DNA from: Chitinophagales bacterium
GTDB taxonomy: Bacteria > Bacteroidota > Bacteroidia > Chitinophagales > JABDMM01
Length of the DNA stretch: 38,718 nucleotides
NCBI GenBank assembly: GCA_013001465.1
Contig: JABDMM010000108.1
Location: 1-38,718 of the forward strand
Direction of reading: 5' to 3'
Shown here: in pieces, positions 9,190 to 16,470 of the stretch
How positions within the stretch are numbered: position 1 is the first letter of the stretch
Layout of the letters: every line of letters starts with the position of its first letter
Position numbers and translations under genes: made by a program
Notes under the pieces: model-generated
The model's input: only the letters and a program-made list of their open reading frames with translations
Databases searched by the model: none
Told to the model about the DNA's origin: nothing

Positions 9190-9363
9190 TTATTTATCCG
9201 ACAGGAAATCCTTTACTTCATCTTTGTGGACGATCTTTTCTTTAAAAGAATAAGCACCGGACTTTGATGATTTGAAAGCTTTGATCACTTTAACCATATT
9301 ACGGCTTTCCTGCTGAACTCTTTTTCCACCGGAAACTCTGGCGTTCTTACTTATTTTTCCCAT
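9190..9363 (-). CDS. DUF4295 family small basic protein
   Basis: A 57-residue basic protein: MGKISKNARVSGGKR, then MVKVIKAFKSSKSGAYSF and a KDEVKDFLSDK tail. The KS-KTGAY-F pattern and length match DUF4295, a Bacteroidota family almost always encoded directly after rpmG. Its function is unknown. Size, charge and constant position in a ribosomal operon suggest a ribosome-associated protein, but that is inference. It begins 6 bp after the rpmG stop and is followed by a clear terminator. Confidence 0.85.
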   Translation of the reverse strand: MGKISKNARVSGGKRVQQESRNMVKVIKAFKSSKSGAYSFKEKIVHKDEVKDFLSDK

Positions 9364-9369
9364 GATATC

Positions 9370-9558
9370 TTATTTTATTTCTTTATGAACAGTTACCTTC
9401 TTTAAAATCGGATTAAACTTTTTTAGTTCCAATCGATCCGGAGTATTTTTTCTGTTCTTGTAAGTATAATATCTGGAAGTACCCGGCTGGCCACTTTCTT
9501 TGTGCTCCGTACATTCCAAGATCACCTGTATTCTAGCGCCTTTTGATTTCTTAGCCAT
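9370..9558 (-). CDS. rpmG: 50S ribosomal protein L33
   Basis: A 62-residue L33. It opens with [18 protein letters not shown] and contains [21 protein letters not shown] followed by the [15 protein letters not shown] end. Only one cysteine is present, so the paired CxxC zinc motifs of the C+ form are absent; this is a zinc-independent (C-) type. It starts 3 bp after rpmB and precedes DUF4295. Confidence 0.95.
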   Translation of the reverse strand: MAKKSKGARIQVILECTEHKESGQPGTSRYYTYKNRKNTPDRLELKKFNPILKKVTVHKEIK

Positions 9559-9561
9559 TTT

Positions 9562-9804
9562 CTACGAAATTTTAATTTGACCTTTCTTTTCCAATTCCTT
9601 CAGGTATTTGTAGATACCTTTCTTGTTTATCGTTCTCATAGCAGATGTAGACACCTTTAAAGAGATCCACTGATCCAGCTCCGGAATGAAGAATTTCTTC
9701 TTCTGCAGATTAGGTAAAAACCTTCTCTTTGTCTTGTGGTGCGAGTGCGACACATGATTCCCTGTAAGAGGCTTCTTTCCTGTTAAATCACATATTTTAG
9801 ACAT
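9562..9804 (-). CDS. rpmB: 50S ribosomal protein L28
   Basis: An 80-residue L28 that starts MSKICDLTGKKPLTGNHVSH and contains HHKTKRRFLPNLQKKKFF, the usual family core. I chose the ATG at 9804. The frame extends 10 codons further upstream, but that extension has no family counterpart and runs toward the promoter box. It heads the rpmB-rpmG-DUF4295 unit. Confidence 0.95.
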   Translation of the reverse strand: MSKICDLTGKKPLTGNHVSHSHHKTKRRFLPNLQKKKFFIPELDQWISLKVSTSAMRTINKKGIYKYLKELEKKGQIKIS

Positions 9805-9831
9805 AATATTCCTTTTATAAAAATGGAGGTG

Positions 9832-9839
9832 CAAATATC
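9832..9839 (-). promoter_or_regulatory. Putative -7 box for the rpmB operon
   Basis: The minus strand reads GATATTTG, one mismatch from the Bacteroidota consensus TAnnTTTG. It lies 27 bp upstream of the rpmB ATG, which would give a short leader. No clean -33 TTTG at the usual spacing was seen. Confidence 0.4.
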
Positions 9840-10008
9840 GGGTTTTTTATACAAATTTCCTTACCCTGTCCCGTCTAATTTTACAAAATTAAGATCCAAA
9901 TAGCACTTAGTTGCCGAAGTTTATGGAAATTACAGCACTGTAGCCGATTTTTCAGTCTCAAACTTTAGCAAATTATTATATTTTTATCGATCACAACCAT
10001 TAAAACTC

Positions 10009-10362
10009 ATGGATAAGAAAGATAATACTCAGCCATCAGGTACAAAACTGGATGCCATAAAAGAGATCATTTTTGGTCAGAACATGCGAGAATATGAAGA
10101 AGAGTTCGAAGAACTGAGAACACATATCAATTCCAATATGGATGCGGTGAGTGCCGAATTTTCAAAAATGAACAGCATGATCGATACTTTAGAAAAAAAG
10201 ATCGATAAGAATATGGATAAAATGCATGTTGCTATGATGGAGAAGATGGAAAAACAACATAATGAGTTGATCGCCCGCCTTGAAAAAATTGACGATAAGA
10301 AAACAGATAGAGCCAAACTGTCTAAAATGCTAACAGATATCGCCAATAAACTCTCCTCTTAG
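10009..10362 (+). CDS. Coiled-coil protein of the small-GTPase cassette
   Basis: A 117-residue hydrophilic protein with no signal peptide. After a short N-terminus (KLDAIKEIIFGQNMREYEEEF), residues about 25-95 form a near-continuous heptad coiled coil rich in Glu, Lys and Met (SMIDTLEKKIDKNMDKM). The tail DRAKLSKMLTDIANKLSS is a separate amphipathic helix. I cannot assign a named family with certainty. It lies 17 bp before the next gene, which in turn overlaps a Rab-like GTPase gene, so the three probably form one operon. A scaffold or oligomerisation role for the GTPase partner is inferred from the coiled coil and the context. Upstream (9840-10008) I see AT-rich DNA but no confident promoter. 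Confidence 0.75.
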   Translation: MDKKDNTQPSGTKLDAIKEIIFGQNMREYEEEFEELRTHINSNMDAVSAEFSKMNSMIDTLEKKIDKNMDKMHVAMMEKMEKQHNELIARLEKIDDKKTDRAKLSKMLTDIANKLSS

Positions 10363-10379
10363 ATTCATAAACTCGCAGT

Positions 10380-11201
10380 ATGAAAGAGGATGAATTGCTA
10401 GAAACATTAAAAGCTATCTTGCTGGAAGACGATCGTCTGGTCGACAAACACATCCGTAGTGAGTTGGAAAAAATTCGCGATGAGCTATTAGATGATGAGA
10501 AATTCGGCAGTCGTATGCGTATACATCGTGATGCTGATGTGGCTTTTCTAAAGGAAAACTTCGCGCAATTTTTTGGCAATGACGTTACCACTGCCATCAA
10601 ACATCAAATTAAAAACTCTCAGGACGAAGTTATAGAAGCCCTCTATCCTATTATTGGAAAGTTGATCTCGCGCTTCATCCGCTCCGAGTTTGAAAAACTT
10701 CGTGAAGGTATCGATCAGCAAATGAGCGAAGTTGTAAGTACAAAGAAGTGGAAGAGGAAATTCAGGTCATGGATATCTGGCACAAAAGAAAGCGATCTGC
10801 TTATCTCAGAACAACACCCTCCATCGATCGAGGAGATACTGATCATCCAAAAAGATTCCGGTCTGTTGCTTGGAAGTTATTCCAGGAACGAAACTGTGGA
10901 CCAGGATATGATCGCAGGTATGCTTACTGCTATTAAAGCTTTTGTCGAGGATGCCTTCCAAAAAGACAACCAGGATCTTGAAGAGATCGATTACAGTAGT
11001 TATCGACTCTTAATATTCAATTTTCATAAATATTATTTAACAATTTCTGTTTCAGGTATAATAGACACTGCATTCAGAGAAAAATTAAGTAATAAAACAT
11101 TTGATTTTGCTGAAAAACATATGAACAAAAATATAATTGAAGTAAATTCGGACCTTGTTAGTGAAATTTCTGAAAAACTGAGCCAGACCTATAATGACTG
11201 A
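10380..11201 (+). CDS. Helical protein with possible longin/roadblock-like C-terminal domain (GTPase partner)
   Basis: A 273-residue cytoplasmic protein. Residues 1-125 are strongly helical and charged (LLETLKAILLEDDRLVDKHI, then ALYPIIGKLISRFIRSEF). A basic Trp-containing stretch, KKWKRKFRSWISG, follows at about 121-133 and could touch a membrane. Residues about 145-255 look like an alpha/beta domain: EEILIIQKDSGLLLGSYS (strand-turn-strand), DQDMIAGMLTAIKAFVEDAF (long helix), YRLLIFNFHKYYLTISVSG (strands), then another helix. That order resembles the roadblock/longin class, which regulates small GTPases, but this is pattern-based inference without an alignment. From memory, similar segments occur fused to OmpA-like domains elsewhere; no such domain is present here. 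The last 8 bp overlap the GTPase start. Confidence 0.7.
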   Translation: MKEDELLETLKAILLEDDRLVDKHIRSELEKIRDELLDDEKFGSRMRIHRDADVAFLKENFAQFFGNDVTTAIKHQIKNSQDEVIEALYPIIGKLISRFIRSEFEKLREGIDQQMSEVVSTKKWKRKFRSWISGTKESDLLISEQHPPSIEEILIIQKDSGLLLGSYSRNETVDQDMIAGMLTAIKAFVEDAFQKDNQDLEEIDYSSYRLLIFNFHKYYLTISVSGIIDTAFREKLSNKTFDFAEKHMNKNIIEVNSDLVSEISEKLSQTYND

Positions 11202-11700
11202 ATTTTTAAGTAAAAAAGTAATACTTGCGGGACCTCTTGCTGTTGGCAAAACATCTTTGGTGCAAAAATTTGTGTACAACAAGTTTTCTGAGAAGTACAT
11301 CTCAACAATAGGTGTTCGTATTGAGAAGAAGGTTATCGATATGGATTCGCACAAGCTGAACTTGATCATCTGGGATCTGGCGGGTGAAAGCACTCAGAAG
11401 AAATCTCCACAATCGTATTTCTTAGGCACCAATGGAATTATTTATGTTGTGGACATTTCCCGTCCACCTACATTCCTTAATATTCAAGCTGAAATTGACT
11501 ACCTCAAGCAAAAAGTACCAAATGCTCCTATCATCGTTATCGGTAATAAAGCTGATCTGTTCAAAAAGGAAGAGTTAGAGGAAACAGTTTCGATCATTCC
11601 TGTCAAACCAGACTTTGTAACCAGCGCAAAAACAGGTGATCTTGTAAATGAAATGTTTGAAGAATTAGCTTCTCGTATTCTCGATCTCCAGACGTCCTGA
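11194..11700 (+). CDS. Rab/Ras-like small GTPase
   Basis: A 168-residue single-domain GTPase of the eukaryote-like Ras/Rab superfamily. The motifs are G1 GPLAVGKTS (13-21), switch I STIG with Thr38, G3 WDLAGES (60-66), G4 NKAD (118-121) and G5 TSAK (143-146). The residue matching Ras Gln61 is Glu65, so unaided GTP hydrolysis may be slow and partner-dependent. There is no C-terminal cysteine for lipidation and no ROC/COR extension, so any membrane recruitment would come from a partner. The start overlaps the upstream gene by 8 bp (ATGACTGA), implying coupled expression. The 3' end overlaps the convergent dehydrogenase gene by 36 bp. MglA-type function is possible, but no canonical MglB neighbour is present. 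Confidence 0.88.
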   Translation: MTEFLSKKVILAGPLAVGKTSLVQKFVYNKFSEKYISTIGVRIEKKVIDMDSHKLNLIIWDLAGESTQKKSPQSYFLGTNGIIYVVDISRPPTFLNIQAEIDYLKQKVPNAPIIVIGNKADLFKKEELEETVSIIPVKPDFVTSAKTGDLVNEMFEELASRILDLQTS

Positions 11701-12519
11701 TTCCTTTTCTGCAGTCTTACTTAAGGTGCCTGTATCTTTGTATGCACGGAATATTTTCTCAAGTATCTTCAACTTAAGTGAATCAGGTAACAAACCCATC
11801 GCTCTCACAATAAACCATGGCCCAACTCCGGGAATGATCATACGTTTCCCTTTGAATAGTCCTTTGATGGCTATTGCTGCCACTTTTTCGGCGCTAAGGA
11901 TTATGATCTTTGATTTTGCACCTTGTGCTTTGATACGCTCATTTCCGGCTGCATTTGTTATCACAGATCCGGGACAGAGCACACTCACCTTAACATTAGA
12001 ATTGTGCTTGAGCTCTTCATTTAATGCGACTGAAAAAGCGTAGATGAAATTTTTAGTCGCGGTGTATACTGCTTTATATGGAAGTGGTAAGGTGGCTTCC
12101 ATACTGCTCGTGTTTAATATAAAAGCTTGCTCCTGATTCTTAAGATCCCTGATGAAATGGTATGTCATCTGAACCATGGCACGATTGTTAAGATCAATGA
12201 TATTCAGATATTCTTCGAGTCGGTTCTCTTCGAATAAACCGGAGTTTCCTGTCCCAGCATTATTGATCAGAATATTGACATTTAGATCACGACTCTTGCA
12301 AGTCTCAAATATCCGCAATGGGCCATCCTTCGAAGTGAGATCTTCAGCAATAGTCTGAACGTCTACTTCAAATTTTTTCTGTAAAAATGAAGCTGTCTCG
12401 TATAGTTCTGGGCTATCAAGCGCAACCAACACAATATGATGCCCGCGGGAAGCGAGTTCCGCAGCAAGCGCCTTTCCGATACCCATACTTCCTCCTGTAA
12501 CTAATGCATATTTCTTCAT
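11665..12519 (-). CDS. Short-chain dehydrogenase/reductase (acyl/keto-reductase-like)
   Basis: An SDR oxidoreductase of 284 residues. The cofactor motif TGGSMGIG is near the start, NNAG at about 88-91, Ser in NTSSMEA and the catalytic YTATK at about 152-156. The C-terminal part has a hydrophobic segment (GPWFIVRAMGLLPDSLKLKI), typical of the DltE/17-beta-HSD12-like subgroup. The substrate is unknown. I chose the ATG at 12519, 8 bp after the upstream SDR stop; an in-frame TTG at 12531 would overlap that stop as TTGA and add four residues. The last 36 bp overlap the convergent GTPase gene, both frames being coding. Confidence 0.85.
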   Translation of the reverse strand: MKKYALVTGGSMGIGKALAAELASRGHHIVLVALDSPELYETASFLQKKFEVDVQTIAEDLTSKDGPLRIFETCKSRDLNVNILINNAGTGNSGLFEENRLEEYLNIIDLNNRAMVQMTYHFIRDLKNQEQAFILNTSSMEATLPLPYKAVYTATKNFIYAFSVALNEELKHNSNVKVSVLCPGSVITNAAGNERIKAQGAKSKIIILSAEKVAAIAIKGLFKGKRMIIPGVGPWFIVRAMGLLPDSLKLKILEKIFRAYKDTGTLSKTAEKESGRLEIENTRS

Positions 12520-12527
12520 ACTTGAGC

Positions 12528-13376
12528 TCAAAAATACTCATCTATACCGCACATTTGCATGGAAATTTCCCACAATTTCTTCGCATCTGATTCATTATAG
12601 GAACGCTTTGAACTTTCCTTGGGTCTCAAGCTGTCCCAATATTGCCCACTAAGACCTTTTACAGACTGTGAAGATGCGAGTAGTACTGAAGTTGATGCAC
12701 CTTCTTTCGGACTCACACCGCCGCTTCTGCGGATCTTCCAAGCTAAGGCATGGAACCAATTCGTGTCCTTAACTCCGATATCCGTTTTTACAAGACCTGG
12801 CTGTACCGCATTGATGGTGACATTTGCATCAGTATTGCGTCGGTCGAACTCATAGGTGAACAATACATTGGCTAGTTTAGATTGAGCATAGGATCGCAGG
12901 CCGTGATAATTTTTCTCCAGGGATAGATCGTCGAAGAACATCTTAGATTTAAAGTGCGCGTCTGAACTCACATTGATCACTCTGGCATCTTCTGATTTCT
13001 TCAGTCCGGAATAAAGGCAGTGTGCTAGGAGGAAAAATGATAGATGATTAACTGCAAATACTTTTTCAGCGCTATCCGCGGTGATCTCTCTTTTGGAACT
13101 CCAGATACCGGCATTGTTAATGAGCCTGTCAACCCTGTCGGTTTTATCTAGAATATTTGCTGATGCTTGCCTTATCTCTGACTGCGAAGACAGGTCTGCT
13201 ATCTCATAAAATATTTTATCATTACCCGAGATCTTTTGAATATCATCTCGCACCCTTTCTGCTTTTTCAGGGTTTCTGCAGATCATATATATTTCATGAT
13301 CCAACTTTGCAAGTTGCAATGCCGTTTCATAGCCTATACCCGAAGTGGCACCGCTCACTATTGTAATTATACTCAT
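12528..13376 (-). CDS. Short-chain dehydrogenase/reductase (retinol dehydrogenase-like)
   Basis: A 282-residue classical SDR with SGATSGIG at 8-15, an NNAG motif (about 90), NVSSDAH, and the YAQSKLAN catalytic motif. QPGLVKTDIG and a C-terminal GLSGQYWDSLRPKESS match the retinol-dehydrogenase/WWOX-like SDR group, which in bacteria often reduces lipid-like or aldehyde substrates. The exact substrate is unknown. It is the first gene of a two-SDR unit. A perfect -7 promoter box ends only 4 bp before its ATG, so the transcript is probably leaderless. It diverges from the VTT membrane protein gene. Confidence 0.87.
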   Translation of the reverse strand: MSIITIVSGATSGIGYETALQLAKLDHEIYMICRNPEKAERVRDDIQKISGNDKIFYEIADLSSQSEIRQASANILDKTDRVDRLINNAGIWSSKREITADSAEKVFAVNHLSFFLLAHCLYSGLKKSEDARVINVSSDAHFKSKMFFDDLSLEKNYHGLRSYAQSKLANVLFTYEFDRRNTDANVTINAVQPGLVKTDIGVKDTNWFHALAWKIRRSGGVSPKEGASTSVLLASSQSVKGLSGQYWDSLRPKESSKRSYNESDAKKLWEISMQMCGIDEYF

Positions 13377-13380
13377 GATG

Positions 13381-13408
13381 CAAATGTAGTATTTTAGCGA
13401 TCCTCAAA
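13381..13408 (-). promoter_or_regulatory. Bacteroidota-type promoter for the SDR pair
   Basis: On the minus strand TACATTTG (13381-13388) is a perfect TAnnTTTG -7 box. A TTTG at 13405-13408 stands 16 bp upstream as a -33 element. The predicted transcription start falls at or within a few bases of the ATG (13374-13376). Confidence 0.6.
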
Positions 13409-13433
13409 CAGAAGTTGATATCCACTAATATTT

Positions 13434-14009
13434 ATGAATAACCAGAAAATAATCCGACTCACTTTAATGATCCTAATTCTGTTAGGTCTTGTGTGGATAG
13501 GAAAGTATAGTAGCTTCGGTGAATGGTTCCAAATGGATAACATTGTTGCCCTGATCCTGAGTTATGGTTTGTGGGGATATGTCGTTTTTATAGTACTAAT
13601 GGTTACCGGTAGTTTCATTCATATTCCGGTTTTTCTTTTGGTACTTGCTGCGGTCTTAACGTACGGACAATTAGAAGGAACAATACTTGGGTTCATTGGT
13701 GTAGTAATGGCTTGTATCGTCAATTTTTTATTTAGCCGCTTTTTTGGAGGGAAAGCAAAAGGCGAGGTAAGCAATCCTTTTCTATACAAGCAACTTCAAA
13801 AACTTAGGGAAAGACCGATCTATACGATGATAGTAATTCGGTTTTTTATGTGGGGATCACCTTTAGTAAACTTCACGCTTGGTTTAACACACTTGAAAAC
13901 GGTACACTATATTGTTGGAACTGCATTAGGATTAGTAATACCATTTATGATATTCTCCGCGGCAGTATTGTTTTTCCGTGAAGCTGTTTTCTCCTTTGTA
14001 GGAGGATAG
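13434..14009 (+). CDS. TVP38/TMEM64 (VTT/SNARE-associated) family membrane protein
   Basis: A 191-residue inner-membrane protein with about five hydrophobic segments. The VTT core includes GSFIHIPVFLLVLAAVLTYG, then GFIGVVMACIVNFLFSRFFGG and, later, RFFMWGSPLVNFTLGLTHL. The family (DedA superfamily relatives) is linked to lipid scrambling and membrane homeostasis. The specific role is unknown. It is a single gene between the divergent SDR pair and a convergent small gene 2 bp away. No Shine-Dalgarno sequence and no clear promoter box were found upstream. Confidence 0.85.
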   Translation: MNNQKIIRLTLMILILLGLVWIGKYSSFGEWFQMDNIVALILSYGLWGYVVFIVLMVTGSFIHIPVFLLVLAAVLTYGQLEGTILGFIGVVMACIVNFLFSRFFGGKAKGEVSNPFLYKQLQKLRERPIYTMIVIRFFMWGSPLVNFTLGLTHLKTVHYIVGTALGLVIPFMIFSAAVLFFREAVFSFVGG

Positions 14010-14011
14010 TG

Positions 14012-14188
14012 TTACGCTTTCTCGTTGTTGATCTCTTCGATCTTTTTCAATATCGCATCCGCTTCTGCTGTTTTCGCTGCAAAAGCTTTAATATCGCCTG
14101 AACGTTGAATATCACGCGCCTCTTTCATCAGTCTTTGATACTGCTTATTTAATTTGTCTACTGGATTACTTTTAAGAAAACTGAACAT
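14012..14188 (-). CDS. Lacal_2735/DUF6435 family small protein
   Basis: A 58-residue small protein starting MFSFLKSNPVDKLNKQYQRL, continuing with a helical MKEARDIQRSGDIKAF and an EADAILKKIEEI end. The FxFLK-xPxxKLxKxYxxLxxEA pattern and length fit the Lacal_2735 (DUF6435) family of Bacteroidota and some marine bacteria. Its function is unknown and it is probably a helical hairpin. It sits 42 bp downstream of the methyltransferase gene on the same strand and may be co-transcribed with it. It is easy to miss because of its size, but the frame is fully open from ATG to TAA and the family resemblance is clear. Confidence 0.82.
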   Translation of the reverse strand: MFSFLKSNPVDKLNKQYQRLMKEARDIQRSGDIKAFAAKTAEADAILKKIEEINNEKA

Positions 14189-14230
14189 AATTGTAAATTT
14201 TTCTTGTTAACATCTCCCTTAAAGCTTTGT

Positions 14231-15412
14231 TTAGTTTTGTTCTTCTTTTCCCTTAGCGAGTTTGAAATCTTTGCGTTTACCTTTGAAGAGATCATAACGT
14301 TGTAAGCGACATTCCAGCGGACCATTAAACAGTTTTATTTTCTTTGAAGCTTTCAATCCGATAAACTTCAACGCTTCCAGATTTGCACTGATGATCCAGG
14401 CCGTGCAACCATTGAAATGATGTTTGAGCGCAGTTCCTATCGACTTGTAAAACCCGATCAGTTCATCCGGATTGATACGCTTACCATATGGCGGATTCAA
14501 TATAAGCAGAGTATCAGATAGGTTCGATTCCGATTCAAAAAGGTCTTCGGTTTTAAAGTTTATGAGATCTTTCACCCCTGCCCTTTTGGCATTCTCTTTC
14601 GCTATTTGAACACTTTCTTCATCAATATCAAACGCATAGATCGCATTGTTTGCTGGCATATTTACATTCTTAACCGCTTCGTTCTTTACTCTTTTCCAGC
14701 ATTCTCTATCCAGATCTTTCCATTTTTCAAAGGCAAAACTTCGGTTGAAACCTGCCGGAATATTAGCGGTGAGCATTGCAGCTTCAATTGGGAAAGTACC
14801 GGAGCCACACATCGGATCGCAGAAGTTTGTTTGGTGATCCCAACCTGTAAGTTTAATGATGCCGGCAGCAAGCACCTCGTTTATCGGTGCCGCATTCATT
14901 TCGAGTCGGTAGCCACGTTTGTCGAGCGACTCACCGGAGCTATCGAGTGATAAGGTGCAGTCCTTATCTGAAATATGAATATAGATCTGCACATCAGGAT
15001 TTTCGGTATCTACTGACGGGCGCTTATCAAATTTTTCCCTGAACTGATCTACAATAGCATCTTTCGCTTTCAGCGCAACATATTTCGAATGCCTGAAAAC
15101 CTCGCTATGTGTGGTAGCATGAATAGAAAACGTTTGATCGAGATGGAAGATCGAACTCCAGTCAACCGATTTGATCTTTCTGATATACTGCTTGTAATTA
15201 TAAGCGCGAATTGTTCTGATGGGTAGAACAACACGCAGGGCAGTTCTAAGATGTAAGTTGCATTTAAATACCATCTCCATATCGCCATCAAAAGATACCG
15301 CCCGGTTGAGGATCTCGGGAGAAACTCCGCAGAGTTCTTCGATCTCCTGAGCGAGGACCTCTTCCAGGCCGAATAAAGTTTTAACAACGATTGGGAAAGT
15401 ACTCTCTGTCAA
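14231..15412 (-). CDS. THUMP-domain class I RNA methyltransferase (RlmL N-half-like)
   Basis: A 393-residue SAM-dependent RNA methyltransferase. An N-terminal ferredoxin-like/THUMP region (about 1-155, FPIVVKTLFGLEEVLAQEIE) precedes a UPF0020 methyltransferase domain. Motifs are NEVLAAGIIKLTGW, DPMCGSGTFPIEAA (SAM site), AFDIDEESVQIAKENAKRAG and the N6-methyl signature NPPYGKR. This matches the RlmL half of E. coli RlmKL (23S rRNA m2G2445) or the YpsC/TrmN-like family. Without the RlmK half the exact target is uncertain. A strong terminator lies 16 bp upstream, so it must have its own promoter between 15412 and about 15428 or be reached by read-through. Confidence 0.87.
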   Translation of the reverse strand: MTESTFPIVVKTLFGLEEVLAQEIEELCGVSPEILNRAVSFDGDMEMVFKCNLHLRTALRVVLPIRTIRAYNYKQYIRKIKSVDWSSIFHLDQTFSIHATTHSEVFRHSKYVALKAKDAIVDQFREKFDKRPSVDTENPDVQIYIHISDKDCTLSLDSSGESLDKRGYRLEMNAAPINEVLAAGIIKLTGWDHQTNFCDPMCGSGTFPIEAAMLTANIPAGFNRSFAFEKWKDLDRECWKRVKNEAVKNVNMPANNAIYAFDIDEESVQIAKENAKRAGVKDLINFKTEDLFESESNLSDTLLILNPPYGKRINPDELIGFYKSIGTALKHHFNGCTAWIISANLEALKFIGLKASKKIKLFNGPLECRLQRYDLFKGKRKDFKLAKGKEEQN

Positions 15413-15427
15413 ACTGAAAATTTGGAT

Positions 15428-15456
15428 AAAAAAAGGGGCTATCGTGAAATAGCCCC
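15428..15456 (-). terminator. Rho-independent terminator after the T9SS fibronectin gene
   Basis: A perfect 8-bp GC-rich stem (15435-15442 GGGGCTAT with 15449-15456 ATAGCCCC) has a 6-nt loop. On the minus strand it runs into seven T (15428-15434). It lies 24 bp after the T9SS gene stop. Confidence 0.9.
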
Positions 15457-15479
15457 TGCAAAAGTAGTTTATATTTTAT

Positions 15480-16358
15480 TTAACGATTGATGATCAATCT
15501 TTCTGTCACCGATCCATAATGGACAAAATAAATTCCATTCTGAAGATGTGAGAGATCGAGTGAAACTGAATTTATACCAGGCTGAAGGTATTCATCTATA
15601 TTCATCACCGTTTTACCGGTTAGATCGCTCATTCGTATTTCAGTTAATTTTTCTTCAAAAGATAAAAGCTGTAATTGAACCTTGTCCTGTGCCGGGTTCG
15701 GATAGAGACCTGAAAGTTGTACAGATTCTCCTGTCTTCATAGTTGGAGTTGTAAATGTCTGCCATGAAGTAGGACCTGCAATTGCCGTTTTAGAGCAAAC
15801 CACATAAACTCTCCACTGGAAAGTAAAACCAGGAGCGAGGAAATTTGCATTGAAAACAGTGTCTTTTACATAAACCTGGAAGAATTTCGGATAACCCACT
15901 ACTCTACCCTGTAAAACATAAAAAATAGCATCATCCTCTGAAGTCCAGCTGAGAGATGCTGAATTGGTAGTAATATTAGAAGTAGTTAAAACAGATGGCG
16001 TATCACAAGAGATGCAGCCGTTTGTCGTCAGTGTATCCTTAACTGAAGAAGCGCTCATATTTCCAGAACCACAGTATGCTTTAACACTATAGAAAAAGCT
16101 TAAGCACTTTGGAGCTTTGGGAACTATAAACGTATTCGAAAAAGATTTAATTGTAAAAACATAAGGAAAGCCAACCTTTCCACCTTGGATTATATACCCA
16201 ATTGCTCCGGGAACACTATCCCATGACAATATAATGTTGCTATCTGTTACTACAGAATTAACATTCGTAGGCGTTGGACATACAGCAGTAATCTGTGCTG
16301 AAGAGTGATTAAAAAATGCAAAAGAAATTAGGGATAAAACGAGTAATAAGTGTTTCAT
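15480..16358 (-). CDS. T9SS-secreted protein with two fibronectin type III domains
   Basis: A 292-residue secreted protein with a signal peptide at residues 1-21 (LISFAFFNHSSAQ). Two FnIII-like domains follow at about 27-115 and 118-205. Each has a Trp early in the domain and a characteristic GYIIQGGKVGFP or YVLQGRVVGYP turn. The type A T9SS sorting domain is at about 213-292 (SGLYPNPAQDKVQLQL, then LQNGIYFVHYGSVTERLII). It should be exported by Sec, then crossed through the outer membrane by T9SS and either anchored or released. There is no catalytic domain, so adhesion or display is a guess. It is a single gene with its own terminator. Confidence 0.85.
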   Translation of the reverse strand: MKHLLLVLSLISFAFFNHSSAQITAVCPTPTNVNSVVTDSNIILSWDSVPGAIGYIIQGGKVGFPYVFTIKSFSNTFIVPKAPKCLSFFYSVKAYCGSGNMSASSVKDTLTTNGCISCDTPSVLTTSNITTNSASLSWTSEDDAIFYVLQGRVVGYPKFFQVYVKDTVFNANFLAPGFTFQWRVYVVCSKTAIAGPTSWQTFTTPTMKTGESVQLSGLYPNPAQDKVQLQLLSFEEKLTEIRMSDLTGKTVMNIDEYLQPGINSVSLDLSHLQNGIYFVHYGSVTERLIINR

Positions 16359-16420
16359 AGTGATTGATTGATTATAGAATATATTTCAATTTAATATAAA
16401 TCTATGAAAAACGCAACATA

Positions 16421-16450
16421 TCAATTTTTCAATTTTTCAAGTTTCAATTT
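16421..16450 (+). repeat. Short TCAATTTT direct repeat
   Basis: About three degenerate 8-bp copies of TCAATTTT in a row, just upstream of the longer 16-bp array. It is AT-rich intergenic DNA with no coding content. Confidence 0.5.
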
Positions 16451-16470
16451 TACAATAGTGCCACTCATCA

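Noticed and set aside
11194-11700. GTPase as canonical MglA of a gliding/polarity MglAB pair
   Set aside because: There is no canonical MglB gene adjacent, and the motif set is closer to Rab/Ras-like proteins; the roadblock-like partner proposed here is a different, larger protein.
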